Shown: piece after piece, positions 43,528 to 51,608 of the stretch | Numbering within the stretch: the stretch's first letter is position 1 | Layout of the letters: every line of letters begins with the position of its first letter | Assembly: GCA_030695565.1 (NCBI GenBank) | Contig: JAUYRZ010000067.1 | Span: forward strand, 1 to 64,000 | DNA from: Archangium sp. | GTDB taxonomy: Bacteria > Myxococcota > Myxococcia > Myxococcales > Myxococcaceae | Reading direction: 5' to 3' | DNA: 64,000 bases | Position numbers and translations under genes: made by a program | The notes under the pieces: model-generated | Told to the model about the DNA's origin: nothing | Seen by the model: the letters and a program-made list of their open reading frames with translations, nothing else | Database searches by the model: none

Positions 43528-43938
43528 ATGAAGCTCGAAGAGAAGGGTCATTTCGCTCCACCACCTCGGCTGCCGCGATGGGCGCAGCTGCTCAGTGAAA
43601 GGTTGGCGAAGCAGCCGGGGGTCGAAGCGCGCACCCACTGGTTGCTCGGTGATGAGACCCAGGTCGATGGTGCCGACTTCTATCTGGGCCACGAGGAGCT
43701 CGGGCACCTCCACCTCGATGGGCAAGCGCACGTGGCGCAGACCAGCGCGGTGAGGAATGCACTGGTCGAGAAGGGGCTCGCCCACGCGTTTCGCTGGAGC
43801 CGCCAGTTCGTCACCGCCGACATTTCAGATGCCGCCGGGGTGGAGCGAGGCGCGTGGCTGTTCAGTCTTCGTCGCCGTCAGATCGAGGGCGTGTCCGAGG
43901 CGGAGTTGCTTCGCGAGGTGAACGAGTTCAAGACCTGA
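43528..43938 (+). CDS. DUF5519 (luciferase-like) family protein
   Basis: 136 residues without signal or membrane segment. The core FYLGHEELGHLHLDGQAHVA, the following helix (VRNALVEKGLAHAFRW) and SRQFVTADI match DUF5519, in which a conserved 'G..EiGHvH' loop and a terminal aromatic strand occur. Function unknown. It follows the TPR protein by 42 bases and may share its transcript. Confidence 0.75.
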   Translation: MKLEEKGHFAPPPRLPRWAQLLSERLAKQPGVEARTHWLLGDETQVDGADFYLGHEELGHLHLDGQAHVAQTSAVRNALVEKGLAHAFRWSRQFVTADISDAAGVERGAWLFSLRRRQIEGVSEAELLREVNEFKT

Positions 43939-44005
43939 AGAAGAAGAAGAACGCAGCGAGCTCCTTTCTCTGCACACCTCGAGGTGGCAAGGGGTCGAGT
44001 TCGCG

Positions 44006-44968
44006 ATGCGACGACTGACGGTATTTCTGGCGGTGGTGTCTCTGGCTCTTCCGGGCTGCACGAAGAAGGACGGGAAGGCCGCGGCGAAGCTGGTGGGCGG
44101 CGACGCGACCGGGCTCGACTTCGAATTCGAGGGGCCACCCGACGCGCAGTTCGAGTTTGGCTACAAGCTCTTCGCCGGCCCCGGGCGCGTTCACGTCGCC
44201 AACGAGCACTTCGGCAAGCTGCAGACCGACAAGTGCTTCAAGGTGACGGCGAAGACGCTGCCCGACGGCACCAAGGCGTGCCTCACCTTGCCGTGGAAGA
44301 TGGCAGAGTGGACCGCGTTCCCCCCGCGAGGCGAGTTCGGCGTGCTCTCGTCGTCGCAGACAGGAAGCGCGGTGACGCTCCGTTTCGTGGTTCCAGGCGC
44401 GAAGGCGGCGACCCTGGCAGGAAAACCGGTCACGCTCGATGCGCTGGGCGCCGGGCAGGGAGAGGTGGAGCTGGGTGAGGCCTTCTTCGCGGCCAACCGC
44501 GCAACGTCAGCCAGCTGGTCGGAGCCGATGCCGGTGGAGCTGGTGGTCGATGGCGCGTCGCGCTCCGTGCCCATGCCGTTCAACGGGGGCGCACTCATCC
44601 AGTCGTTCGTGAGCAGCCCCGATGCGAAGCGCGCGGGTGAGGGCCTGTTGTTCCTGCAGCAGCAGCCGCAACGCCCGGTGGAGTACGTGCGGGTGAGCGG
44701 CGCGACGACCCTGCCGCGCCTGATTGCCACCGAGACGCAGAGCGAGCGCGCGGGGAAGCTGCCCTGCTTCACCCGGCCGGTCTCGTTGTTCGACCGCACC
44801 GTGACGGTGAGCGATGTGGTCACGGGCAAGACGGTGGCAACCAAGCGCTTCAAGGCCGAAGAGCTGCGCTGCACCGGCATCTTCGCGATGAACGGACAGC
44901 CCAGGCGCCACTACGGCTACGAGGACCACGAGACGATCGTGAAGTGGCTGCGCACCGTGAAGCCCTGA
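44006..44968 (+). CDS. Lipoprotein, two beta-sandwich-like parts
   Basis: 320 residues. Lipobox LALPGC (Cys 18), then Lys-rich start (TKKDGKAAAK) and a beta-rich body. It contains a few scattered Cys (DKCFKVT, KACLTL, LPCFTRP, RCTGIF) that could pair. No known domain recognised. Ends about 100 bases before the dehydrogenase gene; the gap 44969-45073 shows nothing beyond the ribosome site. Confidence 0.8.
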   Translation: MRRLTVFLAVVSLALPGCTKKDGKAAAKLVGGDATGLDFEFEGPPDAQFEFGYKLFAGPGRVHVANEHFGKLQTDKCFKVTAKTLPDGTKACLTLPWKMAEWTAFPPRGEFGVLSSSQTGSAVTLRFVVPGAKAATLAGKPVTLDALGAGQGEVELGEAFFAANRATSASWSEPMPVELVVDGASRSVPMPFNGGALIQSFVSSPDAKRAGEGLLFLQQQPQRPVEYVRVSGATTLPRLIATETQSERAGKLPCFTRPVSLFDRTVTVSDVVTGKTVATKRFKAEELRCTGIFAMNGQPRRHYGYEDHETIVKWLRTVKP

Positions 44969-45073
44969 TCGACGCACTGCTTCATGTACCCAGCCTTTGC
45001 GCTACTCGCAGGCTCGATTCGGCCCCCGGGAAGAAGTAGAAGCGGCTCCTTCAGTTCCCTCCAGGAGATCGCC

Positions 45074-46579
45074 ATGCAGAAGCCCGCCAACCCGCCCTCT
45101 TTCAGCGCGAAGAGCTACGCCTTCACCGAGTACGTCAGCATCAAGAACTGGATCGGCGGCAACTGGCGCGAAGGCGCCACGGGCAACTGGCTGGACATCG
45201 AGAACCCGCGCCACGGCAAGGCGATGGGCAAGATGACCATCTCCACCGCGAAGGACGTCGACGCCGCGGTCGAGGCCGGCAAGAAGGCGTTCCCCCACTG
45301 GAAGGCCACCCCGATGCGCGAGCGCGCCCAGGTGCTCTTCCGCCTGAAGGCGCTGATGGAGCGCGACCTCGACGAGCTCTCCTGGCTGGTCAGCCACGAG
45401 AACGGCAAGACGTACGCGGAAGGCAAAGGCGACGTGGAGAAGGGCATCGAGTGCGTGGAGTTCGCCGCCTCGCTGCACATGATGGCCGACGGTGGCCAGC
45501 TCGACGTCAGCCGCGGCGTGAACTGCCAGGTGACCCACGAGCCGCTCGGCGTGGTGGCCGGCATCGTGCCCTTCAACTTCCCCGTGATGGTGCCGCTGTG
45601 GATGGCGCCCAACGCGATCATGGCGGGCAACGCGTTCATCTTGAAGCCCTCCGAGGTGGTGCCCTACGGCGCCATGAAGCTCGCGTCGCTCTGGCAGGAG
45701 GCCGGGCTGCCCGACGGCATCTTCAACGTGGTCAACGGCCAGCGTGAGACGGTCGAAGCGATCGTCGATCACCCGGAGATCAAGGCCGTCGGCTTCGTCG
45801 GCTCCACCAAGGTCGCGCAGATTCTGTACGCGCGCGGCGCGGCGACCGGCAAGCGCATGCTCTGCCTGGGCTCGGCGAAGAACCACGTGCTGGTGGCGCC
45901 CGACGCCGACGTCGCGCTCACTTCGTCGAACATCGTGGCCTCCAGCTACGGCTGCGCAGGCCAGCGCTGCATGGCCAGCTCGTTGATGGTGGCGATCGGT
46001 GACGTGCAGAAGATCATCGACGGCATCGCGGATCACGTTCGCAAGATTCGCCTCGGCGAAGACATGGGCTCGATCATCTCAGGCGCGTCGCGCGAGCGCA
46101 TCCTCAAGTACATCGAGGCAGCCGAGAAGGCGGGCGCGAAGGTCGTCGTCGATGGCCGCGGCAAGAACGTGCCGGGTCACGAAGGCCACTGGATCGGCCC
46201 CACCGTGCTCGACAACGTGACCATCGACATGCCCGCCGGCTGCGAGGAGATCTTCGGGCCGGTCTTGAGCATCGTGCACACCAAGACGCTCGATGAGGCG
46301 ATCAACCTGCAGCACAAGAGCCTCTATGCGAACGGCGCGGCCATTTTCACGACGTCGGGCGCTGTGGCACGTCAGGCCGCTGAACGGCTCGAGGCCGGCA
46401 TGGTGGGCATCAACGTCGGCGTGCCGGTGCCGCGTGAGCCGTTCTCGTTCGGTGGCTTCAATGCGTCGAAGTTCGGCCACGGCGACATCACGGGCTGGGA
46501 TGGCTTCCGCTTCTGGTCGCGCCCCAAGAAGGTGACCGAGAAGTGGGCCGCCGCGTCGGATGCGAGCTGGATGAGCTGA
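45074..46579 (+). CDS. mmsA: CoA-acylating (methyl)malonate-semialdehyde dehydrogenase
   Basis: 501 residues, aldehyde dehydrogenase superfamily. The subfamily mark is SAKNHVLVAPDADVA followed by the catalytic Cys in SYGCAGQRCMASS; FVGSTKVAQILYARG is the NAD-binding region. Oxidation of malonate semialdehyde (from beta-alanine) or methylmalonate semialdehyde (from beta-aminoisobutyrate) with CoA gives acetyl- or propionyl-CoA and CO2, the last step of uracil/thymine breakdown. Some members act in valine or inositol use. The ATG at 45074 has CAGGAG ten bases upstream. A palindrome and then the aminotransferase follow. Confidence 0.93.
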   Translation: MQKPANPPSFSAKSYAFTEYVSIKNWIGGNWREGATGNWLDIENPRHGKAMGKMTISTAKDVDAAVEAGKKAFPHWKATPMRERAQVLFRLKALMERDLDELSWLVSHENGKTYAEGKGDVEKGIECVEFAASLHMMADGGQLDVSRGVNCQVTHEPLGVVAGIVPFNFPVMVPLWMAPNAIMAGNAFILKPSEVVPYGAMKLASLWQEAGLPDGIFNVVNGQRETVEAIVDHPEIKAVGFVGSTKVAQILYARGAATGKRMLCLGSAKNHVLVAPDADVALTSSNIVASSYGCAGQRCMASSLMVAIGDVQKIIDGIADHVRKIRLGEDMGSIISGASRERILKYIEAAEKAGAKVVVDGRGKNVPGHEGHWIGPTVLDNVTIDMPAGCEEIFGPVLSIVHTKTLDEAINLQHKSLYANGAAIFTTSGAVARQAAERLEAGMVGINVGVPVPREPFSFGGFNASKFGHGDITGWDGFRFWSRPKKVTEKWAAASDASWMS

Positions 46580-46608
46580 GTCGAGCTCGAGTTGGCCCCT
46601 CACCCTGA

Positions 46609-46635
46609 CCCTCTCCCCGCTTCGCAGGGAGAGGG
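46609..46635. repeat. Dispersed palindrome copy inside a likely operon
   Basis: CCCTCTCCC / GGGAGAGGG with a 9-base loop, full lead CCCTCACCCTGA and tail GGATC. Lies 22 bases before the aminotransferase start, between two genes of the same pathway, so it may attenuate expression rather than end a unit. Confidence 0.88.
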
Positions 46636-46656
46636 GATCTTCTTCTGGAGACACTG

Positions 46657-48021
46657 ATGACCAGCCAGTACCTCGGATACCCGAACGAATTTGCCGCAGA
46701 GCCGATGCCGACCCAGCAGATGGTCGACCTCTGCAAAGAGCACACGCTCTACACGTGGTCGGCCGGCAGCACCGTCAACCCGCTGCCCATCGCGCGCGCT
46801 GAAGGCGTCTACCTGTGGACACCCGAGGGTCAGAAGATCCTCGACTTCAACGCGCAGCTGATGAGCGTGCTGGTCGGTCATGCGCACCCGCGGGTGATCG
46901 CGGCGATGAAGCGGCAGATCGACGAGCTGATCTTCGTCTACCCGCAGACCGCCACGCAGGTGCGCGCGCGCCTGGGCAAGTTGCTCAGCGAGATCGTGCC
47001 GGGCATGTCGAGCTTCTTCTTCACGCTCGGCGGCGCCGAGGCCAACGAGAACGCGGTGAAGATGGCGCGGCTCTACACCGGCCGGCACAAGATCCTCGCG
47101 CGGTACCGCAGCTACCACGGCGGCACCAACCTCACGATGAAGCTCACCGGCGACCCGCGTCGCTGGGCCAGCGAGCCCGGCGCTCCCGGCATCATCCACG
47201 TGATGGATCCGACGCCCTACGAGTTCAGCTTCGGCACCACCGACGAGGAGCGCTGCAAGAACCACCTCACGTACCTCGAAGAGACCATCAAGATGGAAGG
47301 CGGCCACACCATCGCCGCGATGATCGTCGAGACGGTGACCGGCACCAACGGCGTGCTGGTGCCGCCCAAGGGCTGGTTCAAGGGCCTGCGCGCGCTGCTC
47401 GACAAGTACGGCATCCTCCTCATCTGCGACGAGGTGATGGCGGGCGTCGGCCGCACCGGCAAGATGATGGCGTACGAGAACTTCGACGTGGTGCCCGACC
47501 TGGTCACCATGGCCAAGGGCCTCACCTCTTCGTACTTCCCGCTCGGCGCGGTCGGCATGAAGAAGGCCATTCACGAGCACTTCCAGAAGAACGTGTACTG
47601 GGGCGGCCTCACGTACAACAGCCACCCCGTCGGGCTCGCCACGGCCGAAGCGGTGCTGCGGGTGACCATCGACGAGAAGCTGGTGGAGAACTCCGCCAAG
47701 CTCGGCGCGGTGATGCGCAGCGAGATGGACCGGCTGCAGAAGAAACACGTGTCGATTCTCGAGGGGCGCAACATCGGCCTGTTCGGGATGATCGACCTGC
47801 GGAAGAACTCGAAGAACGAGCCGCTCGCGCCGTACAACGGGGCGCACCCCGCGATGGCGAAGCTGGCGGGCTTCTTCCGCGACAACGGGCTGTTCACCTT
47901 CACCCGATGGAACAACTTCACCTGCAACCCGCCGCTGACCATCACCGAGGCGCAGCTCAAGGAAGGCTTCGCGATCATCGATCGGGGCCTCGAGCTGACC
48001 GACGCGGTGTTCGAAGGGTGA
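46657..48021 (+). CDS. Class III aminotransferase, probable beta-alanine:pyruvate type
   Basis: 454 residues, PLP fold-type I omega-transaminase. IVETVTGTNGVLVPPKGWF and LLICDEVMAGVGRTGKMMAY hold the cofactor-binding Asp, and the Schiff-base Lys is in TMAKGLTSSYFPLGAVG. LGGAEANENAVKMAR marks the class. Sequence style matches taurine/beta-alanine-pyruvate aminotransferases. Next to mmsA and in the same region as dihydropyrimidinase and ureidopropionase, the best role is beta-alanine to malonate semialdehyde; taurine or GABA cannot be excluded. The ATG at 46657 follows GGAG. Confidence 0.9.
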   Translation: MTSQYLGYPNEFAAEPMPTQQMVDLCKEHTLYTWSAGSTVNPLPIARAEGVYLWTPEGQKILDFNAQLMSVLVGHAHPRVIAAMKRQIDELIFVYPQTATQVRARLGKLLSEIVPGMSSFFFTLGGAEANENAVKMARLYTGRHKILARYRSYHGGTNLTMKLTGDPRRWASEPGAPGIIHVMDPTPYEFSFGTTDEERCKNHLTYLEETIKMEGGHTIAAMIVETVTGTNGVLVPPKGWFKGLRALLDKYGILLICDEVMAGVGRTGKMMAYENFDVVPDLVTMAKGLTSSYFPLGAVGMKKAIHEHFQKNVYWGGLTYNSHPVGLATAEAVLRVTIDEKLVENSAKLGAVMRSEMDRLQKKHVSILEGRNIGLFGMIDLRKNSKNEPLAPYNGAHPAMAKLAGFFRDNGLFTFTRWNNFTCNPPLTITEAQLKEGFAIIDRGLELTDAVFEG

Positions 48022-48149
48022 AGCGCAGGGCCCTCATGCTGGTGTTGAGCGGGCTCGCGGGCACGGTGCTCTCGGCGAGCTCCTCGCGCGAGCAGCCCGT
48101 GGGCGTCATCGAGCCCGCGCCCCCGGCGCCCGGTGACGGAGGGTCGTGA
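48018..48149 (+). CDS. Short exported peptide
   Basis: 43 codons from a GTG that overlaps the aminotransferase stop by four bases. MKRRALMLVLSGLAGTVLSA is a good signal peptide; the mature part would be a short Ser/Pro-rich tail (SSSREQPVGVIEPAPPAPG). Just before the next gene (3 bases gap). Coding is likely but not certain; it could also be a translation-coupling leader. Confidence 0.5.
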   Translation: MKRRALMLVLSGLAGTVLSASSSREQPVGVIEPAPPAPGDGGS

Positions 48150-48152
48150 GTC

Positions 48153-49427
48153 ATGAACCGGCACACGCTGGCCCTCGTCAGCGTCGCCGTGGTCTTCATC
48201 GTCGGCGGCACGTGGCTGCTGCTGACCGATGAAGAATCACCAGCAGCACCGGCCTCGAGCGTGGAGCAGCCCAGTCCCGCTCCGAGGCCCCTTCCCGTCG
48301 CGACCATCAAGGTGGCCACTCCGGTGGAGCCGCTCGTTGTCGTCGAGCCGGTCGATGCGGGTGTGCTCGCCGAGGTGGAGATTGAAGTTCTAGAAGGCGG
48401 ACAGCAGCAGATCGGAGTCCGCGTCGAGATCGAGGGGCCTTCGGGCACCGTGGGCAGGCCCACCGACGTCATGGGCTACGCCCGCTTCACGCTCGAACCC
48501 GGCGCGTGGCGCATCACCTCGCCTCAACGGCGCGTCGATCGGATCGTCACGCTCGATGGAGGCCGCTCTGCGTCGCCGAGCGACACCATCGAGCTGGCCC
48601 TCACCACGCCGTTCGAAGTGAAGGCACCGCTCACCCGCTTCCGCCTCGAGCTGCCCGTGCTCCATCGGGTTCGGGGCCGGGTGGTCGACCTGCAAGGCGC
48701 ACCGGTCGCGGGCGCCACCGTGAAGTGGAGCCCGGTGGAGATCACCAAACGAGGCGAGACCCTCAGCGATGGCTTCGGTCAGTTCACCCTGGAGACCATC
48801 GGAGAGAAGGTGCAGGTGCAGGCGCAGCTGGGTCGAGCGCGATCGACGCGGCGCTCACTGAGCGTCGCGGGCGAGTTCACCCTCACTCTCGAGCCGTGGA
48901 CACTGCTCCAGGTCAACGTCATGGGAGGCGGATCCGATGTGGCGCGCCTGCGCGTGCTGCGGCACCACGAACTGGTCGCCGAGGGCATGGGAAAACAACC
49001 GCTCTGGGTGCCGTTCGGTGAACTCAACGTGCTGGCGCGGCGCAACTGGAGGGGCGCGGTCCAGACCGGCAAGACGTCGATCGTGGTGAAAGACGAGACG
49101 CCGCCCACCGCCGAGATCACGCTCAGTGCGTCTCCCCCGCTACGGGGCCGGGTCGTCGATGCGACGGGCCTTCCGGTCGCAGGAATCACGGTCCAGGCGC
49201 GTGAACTTCGGATGTTTCGGGAGGAAACAGGGGAGGTGCAGGTGGTCGCCTCGTTCGAGGGACTGACCGGACACGAAGGCGAGTTCAGCATCGCTCCCTA
49301 CCTCGTCGGCACGGCCGACCCCGTCTACCACGTGAGCGTGACCGGCCTCTGGCGCACCACACGCCCCGTGCTGGTGCGAATCGACGATGCGCCACTCGAA
49401 GTGCTGGTCGAGCCGGCGCCGAAATGA
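48153..49427 (+). CDS. Membrane-anchored protein with carboxypeptidase-regulatory-like domains
   Basis: 424 residues. N-terminal anchor (LALVSVAVVFIVGGTWLLL), a Pro-rich spacer (ASSVEQPSPAPRPLPVA), then at least two beta-sandwich domains of the CarboxypepD_reg type. The marks are RVRGRVVDLQGAPVAGATVK and, near residue 330, PLRGRVVDATGLPVAGITV, each with the 'G.V.d..G.Pv.ga.V' signature. Such domains form rods that hold adhesins or matrix proteins away from the membrane. Function otherwise unknown. Confidence 0.83.
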   Translation: MNRHTLALVSVAVVFIVGGTWLLLTDEESPAAPASSVEQPSPAPRPLPVATIKVATPVEPLVVVEPVDAGVLAEVEIEVLEGGQQQIGVRVEIEGPSGTVGRPTDVMGYARFTLEPGAWRITSPQRRVDRIVTLDGGRSASPSDTIELALTTPFEVKAPLTRFRLELPVLHRVRGRVVDLQGAPVAGATVKWSPVEITKRGETLSDGFGQFTLETIGEKVQVQAQLGRARSTRRSLSVAGEFTLTLEPWTLLQVNVMGGGSDVARLRVLRHHELVAEGMGKQPLWVPFGELNVLARRNWRGAVQTGKTSIVVKDETPPTAEITLSASPPLRGRVVDATGLPVAGITVQARELRMFREETGEVQVVASFEGLTGHEGEFSIAPYLVGTADPVYHVSVTGLWRTTRPVLVRIDDAPLEVLVEPAPK

Positions 49428-49516
49428 TGTTCGGCGGGCATTATGTTCGCCAATCATCATCTGTTCGCGCACTTGCGAGACCGCAATGGCCTGCCAGCCG
49501 GCTCGTAAGAGGCGCC

Positions 49517-49882
49517 ATGACTGACACGATCACGAAGAGCTGCACGGCTTGCTTCAAGGACATCGATGCGCGCGCCTTGCGTTGCTCGTTCTGCACTCAG
49601 CGGCAGGCCGACGTGGTCGGGCTGTATCGCGACGTGCCGGGCCGCGCGGTGGGAGGCGTCACCGCAGCGCTGGCCATGCACTTCAACTGGGATGTCACGC
49701 TGGTTCGCGTGGCGTTCCTGGTGAGCCTGGCGCTGCTCGGCCCCATCCCCGTCTGGGCGTATGTGGCGGTCTGGTTGATGACGCCGTTCGAGCAGGCCGG
49801 CAAGGCGCCGCTCAGCAAGGTCATCGATGGGCTGGGGAATCTGTTTTCGCCGCGGAATACGGGTGTTGAGCACGTCGAGTGA
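49517..49882 (+). CDS. Zinc ribbon-PspC domain membrane protein
   Basis: 121 residues. N-terminal zinc ribbon (CTACFKDIDARALRCSFC), then a PspC domain (VGLYRDVPGRAVGGVTAALA, then FNWDVTLVRVAFLVSLALLG and VAVWLMTPFEQ) with its two hydrophobic helices. PspC proteins sense or aid membrane stress; the added zinc ribbon is a variation. ATG at 49517 with AAGAGG just before. Confidence 0.85.
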   Translation: MTDTITKSCTACFKDIDARALRCSFCTQRQADVVGLYRDVPGRAVGGVTAALAMHFNWDVTLVRVAFLVSLALLGPIPVWAYVAVWLMTPFEQAGKAPLSKVIDGLGNLFSPRNTGVEHVE

Positions 49883-49888
49883 CCTGGC

Positions 49889-49924
49889 TCTCACCCTGAC
49901 CATCTCCCGAAGGGAGAGGGCACC
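49889..49924. repeat. Weak dispersed palindrome copy
   Basis: CTCACCCTGACC lead, CTCCC / GGGAG core and GAGAGGGC tail, between the convergent PspC and small membrane-protein genes. The left arm has one mismatch (ATCTCCC). Confidence 0.7.
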
Positions 49925-50242
49925 TCAGTTCGTTCGCGACATGAAGGCGAACAACAACCCCGCCGCCACGAACCAGAGCAACGACAGCCCGAGTCCGAAG
50001 AGCGCCTGCATGCGGCCTTCGAGCTCGGGCTTCATCGTGGTGCGCACCAGGCTGATGATGCTGGTCACCACGCTGGTGAGCACGCACAACACCGACAGCG
50101 GGAAGGTGCACATGCCCACCAGCGGCAGCACCGAGGCCACCGCGAACACCAGGGAACCGATGCCCGCGGCGAGCGCGATGATCGAGAACGGATCCGCGGG
50201 CCGGGTCGGGCCCTTCTCTTCGGGTCTCACAACTTCTCGCAT
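49925..50242 (-). CDS. Small membrane protein (DUF4190-like)
   Basis: 105 residues with a Pro/Lys-rich cytoplasmic start and three hydrophobic helices (SIIALAAGIGSLVFAVASVL, VCVLT-VTSIISL region, and LLWFVAAGLLFAFM). The 'PFSIIALAAGI.SLV' opening recalls DUF4190 proteins. Start at 50242 overlaps the end of the upstream zinc-ribbon gene by 16 bases, so the two are probably co-translated. Confidence 0.75.
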   Translation of the reverse strand: MREVVRPEEKGPTRPADPFSIIALAAGIGSLVFAVASVLPLVGMCTFPLSVLCVLTSVVTSIISLVRTTMKPELEGRMQALFGLGLSLLWFVAAGLLFAFMSRTN

Positions 50243-51591
50243 TCAGCCGCCCCTGAGATCACCCCGATGGGGATGACCTTCTTGCGGCCGTCTTCGATGG
50301 CGTTCCACTTCGAGGCAGGCACGGTGCAGGTATAGACCTTCTTGTCGTCGCCCTTGAGCGAGAGCGTGCACTTCTCGTTGCGGCTGCCTTCACGCTCCGA
50401 GCCCAACGACTGGCCTGCGCGCGACAGCGTGACCGGCGGCCAGTGGGGTGCGGGCTGAGTGCCCTGCCCCGAAGCCTTCGCGGTGCGGTTCACCTTCCAG
50501 CGATCGATCGTGAAGCGACAGCGGTCGTCGTAGATGGGCTCCGAGCGGTACCTGGTGTGGCACTCCTGTTTGCGCTCGAAAGTGCCGTCGCCGCGATCCA
50601 CGTCACGCGTGCTGCAGGTCTGCCCGTCGGCGATCTGCTTGGTGCTGCGCTGCTCACGTGAGCGGCTGACGCCATACGCGCCGCCAGGCATCGAGTCGCA
50701 CCACGCGCTCTCGCTCACCGCGGTCATGCGCTCGATGTCGATGGTGCGCTCCCAGGAGTGCGCCGTCACGGTGACGCCGACGTCTTTCTTCCAGAACATC
50801 GCCACCAGGCAGAAGGCGACCAGGGCGAGGATCACCCCGCCGATGATCCACGGCAGCTTCGAGCTCTTCTTCGCCGCTGCGGCCTGCCCCACCTTCGGAG
50901 CAGCGCTCGACCGATCCGCCACCCGGTTCACTTCGGCAGAACCATCGAGCGGACTTCCGCAGCTGCGGCAGTTGTGCGCCTTCGCGCCGTTGGGCGTCGA
51001 ACACGCAGGGCAGGTCTTGTCGGCGCCGTCGTACTCGTGGTTCGCCGCGATCTCCTGACCCGGAGGCGGAAAGTACCGGCGGCTGGCGTCTTGTTGCGCA
51101 CCACAGTTCGGGCAGAACCGGTTCGACTTGCCCAGGAGCGCCTTGGTCTCGCAGTAGCCGCAATCCCAGAACATCTCGAAGACGCCGACGGTCTTGCTGG
51201 TCTCCCCCGCGACCGGCTGCGCTTTCCCCTCGAGGCCCGCGCCCAGCTTGCCGCCGGTGATGCGCTTGAGCTCGCCGCGATCGAACCAGGCCGCGCCGCA
51301 GGCCTCGCAGAGATCGAGCTCGATGCCCTTGTAGACCAGCGGCTTCATGTGGCCCTTGCCACACGAGGTGCAGGCCAGCGGCTCGGTCTGCTTCTTCGCG
51401 GCGGCAAACCCCACCAGCGTCTGCAGATCCGTCAACGAGAGGCCGAGCGACTCGAAGAGCTTCTGCGCGGTGTCCCAGTCGGCCAACACGCCGGTGCACT
51501 TGCCGCAGACGTGGGCTTTCGTGCCCGGGCCGAAGACGTCGGCGGTGGAGGTCAGCGGCGTCGCATCTCGGGGGCAGAGCGGAGCAGGCAC
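50227..51591 (-). CDS. Multi-zinc-ribbon membrane protein
   Basis: 454 residues. Several C-x2-C pairs in the N-terminal half: CPRDATPL, VCGKCTGV, ACTSCGKGH, LDLCEACGAAWFDRGELKR (the last is the zf-TFIIB-like signature), CGYCETKALLGKSNRFCPNC and CPACSTPNGAKAHNCRSC. One membrane helix (LPWIIGGVILALVAFCLVAMF) separates this from a Cys-containing outside region. It may sense redox state or metal across the membrane; no enzyme motif is seen. GTG start at 51591. Confidence 0.8.
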   Translation of the reverse strand: MPAPLCPRDATPLTSTADVFGPGTKAHVCGKCTGVLADWDTAQKLFESLGLSLTDLQTLVGFAAAKKQTEPLACTSCGKGHMKPLVYKGIELDLCEACGAAWFDRGELKRITGGKLGAGLEGKAQPVAGETSKTVGVFEMFWDCGYCETKALLGKSNRFCPNCGAQQDASRRYFPPPGQEIAANHEYDGADKTCPACSTPNGAKAHNCRSCGSPLDGSAEVNRVADRSSAAPKVGQAAAAKKSSKLPWIIGGVILALVAFCLVAMFWKKDVGVTVTAHSWERTIDIERMTAVSESAWCDSMPGGAYGVSRSREQRSTKQIADGQTCSTRDVDRGDGTFERKQECHTRYRSEPIYDDRCRFTIDRWKVNRTAKASGQGTQPAPHWPPVTLSRAGQSLGSEREGSRNEKCTLSLKGDDKKVYTCTVPASKWNAIEDGRKKVIPIGVISGAAECEKL

Positions 51592-51608
51592 GCCACCAAG
51601 CTAAACGA

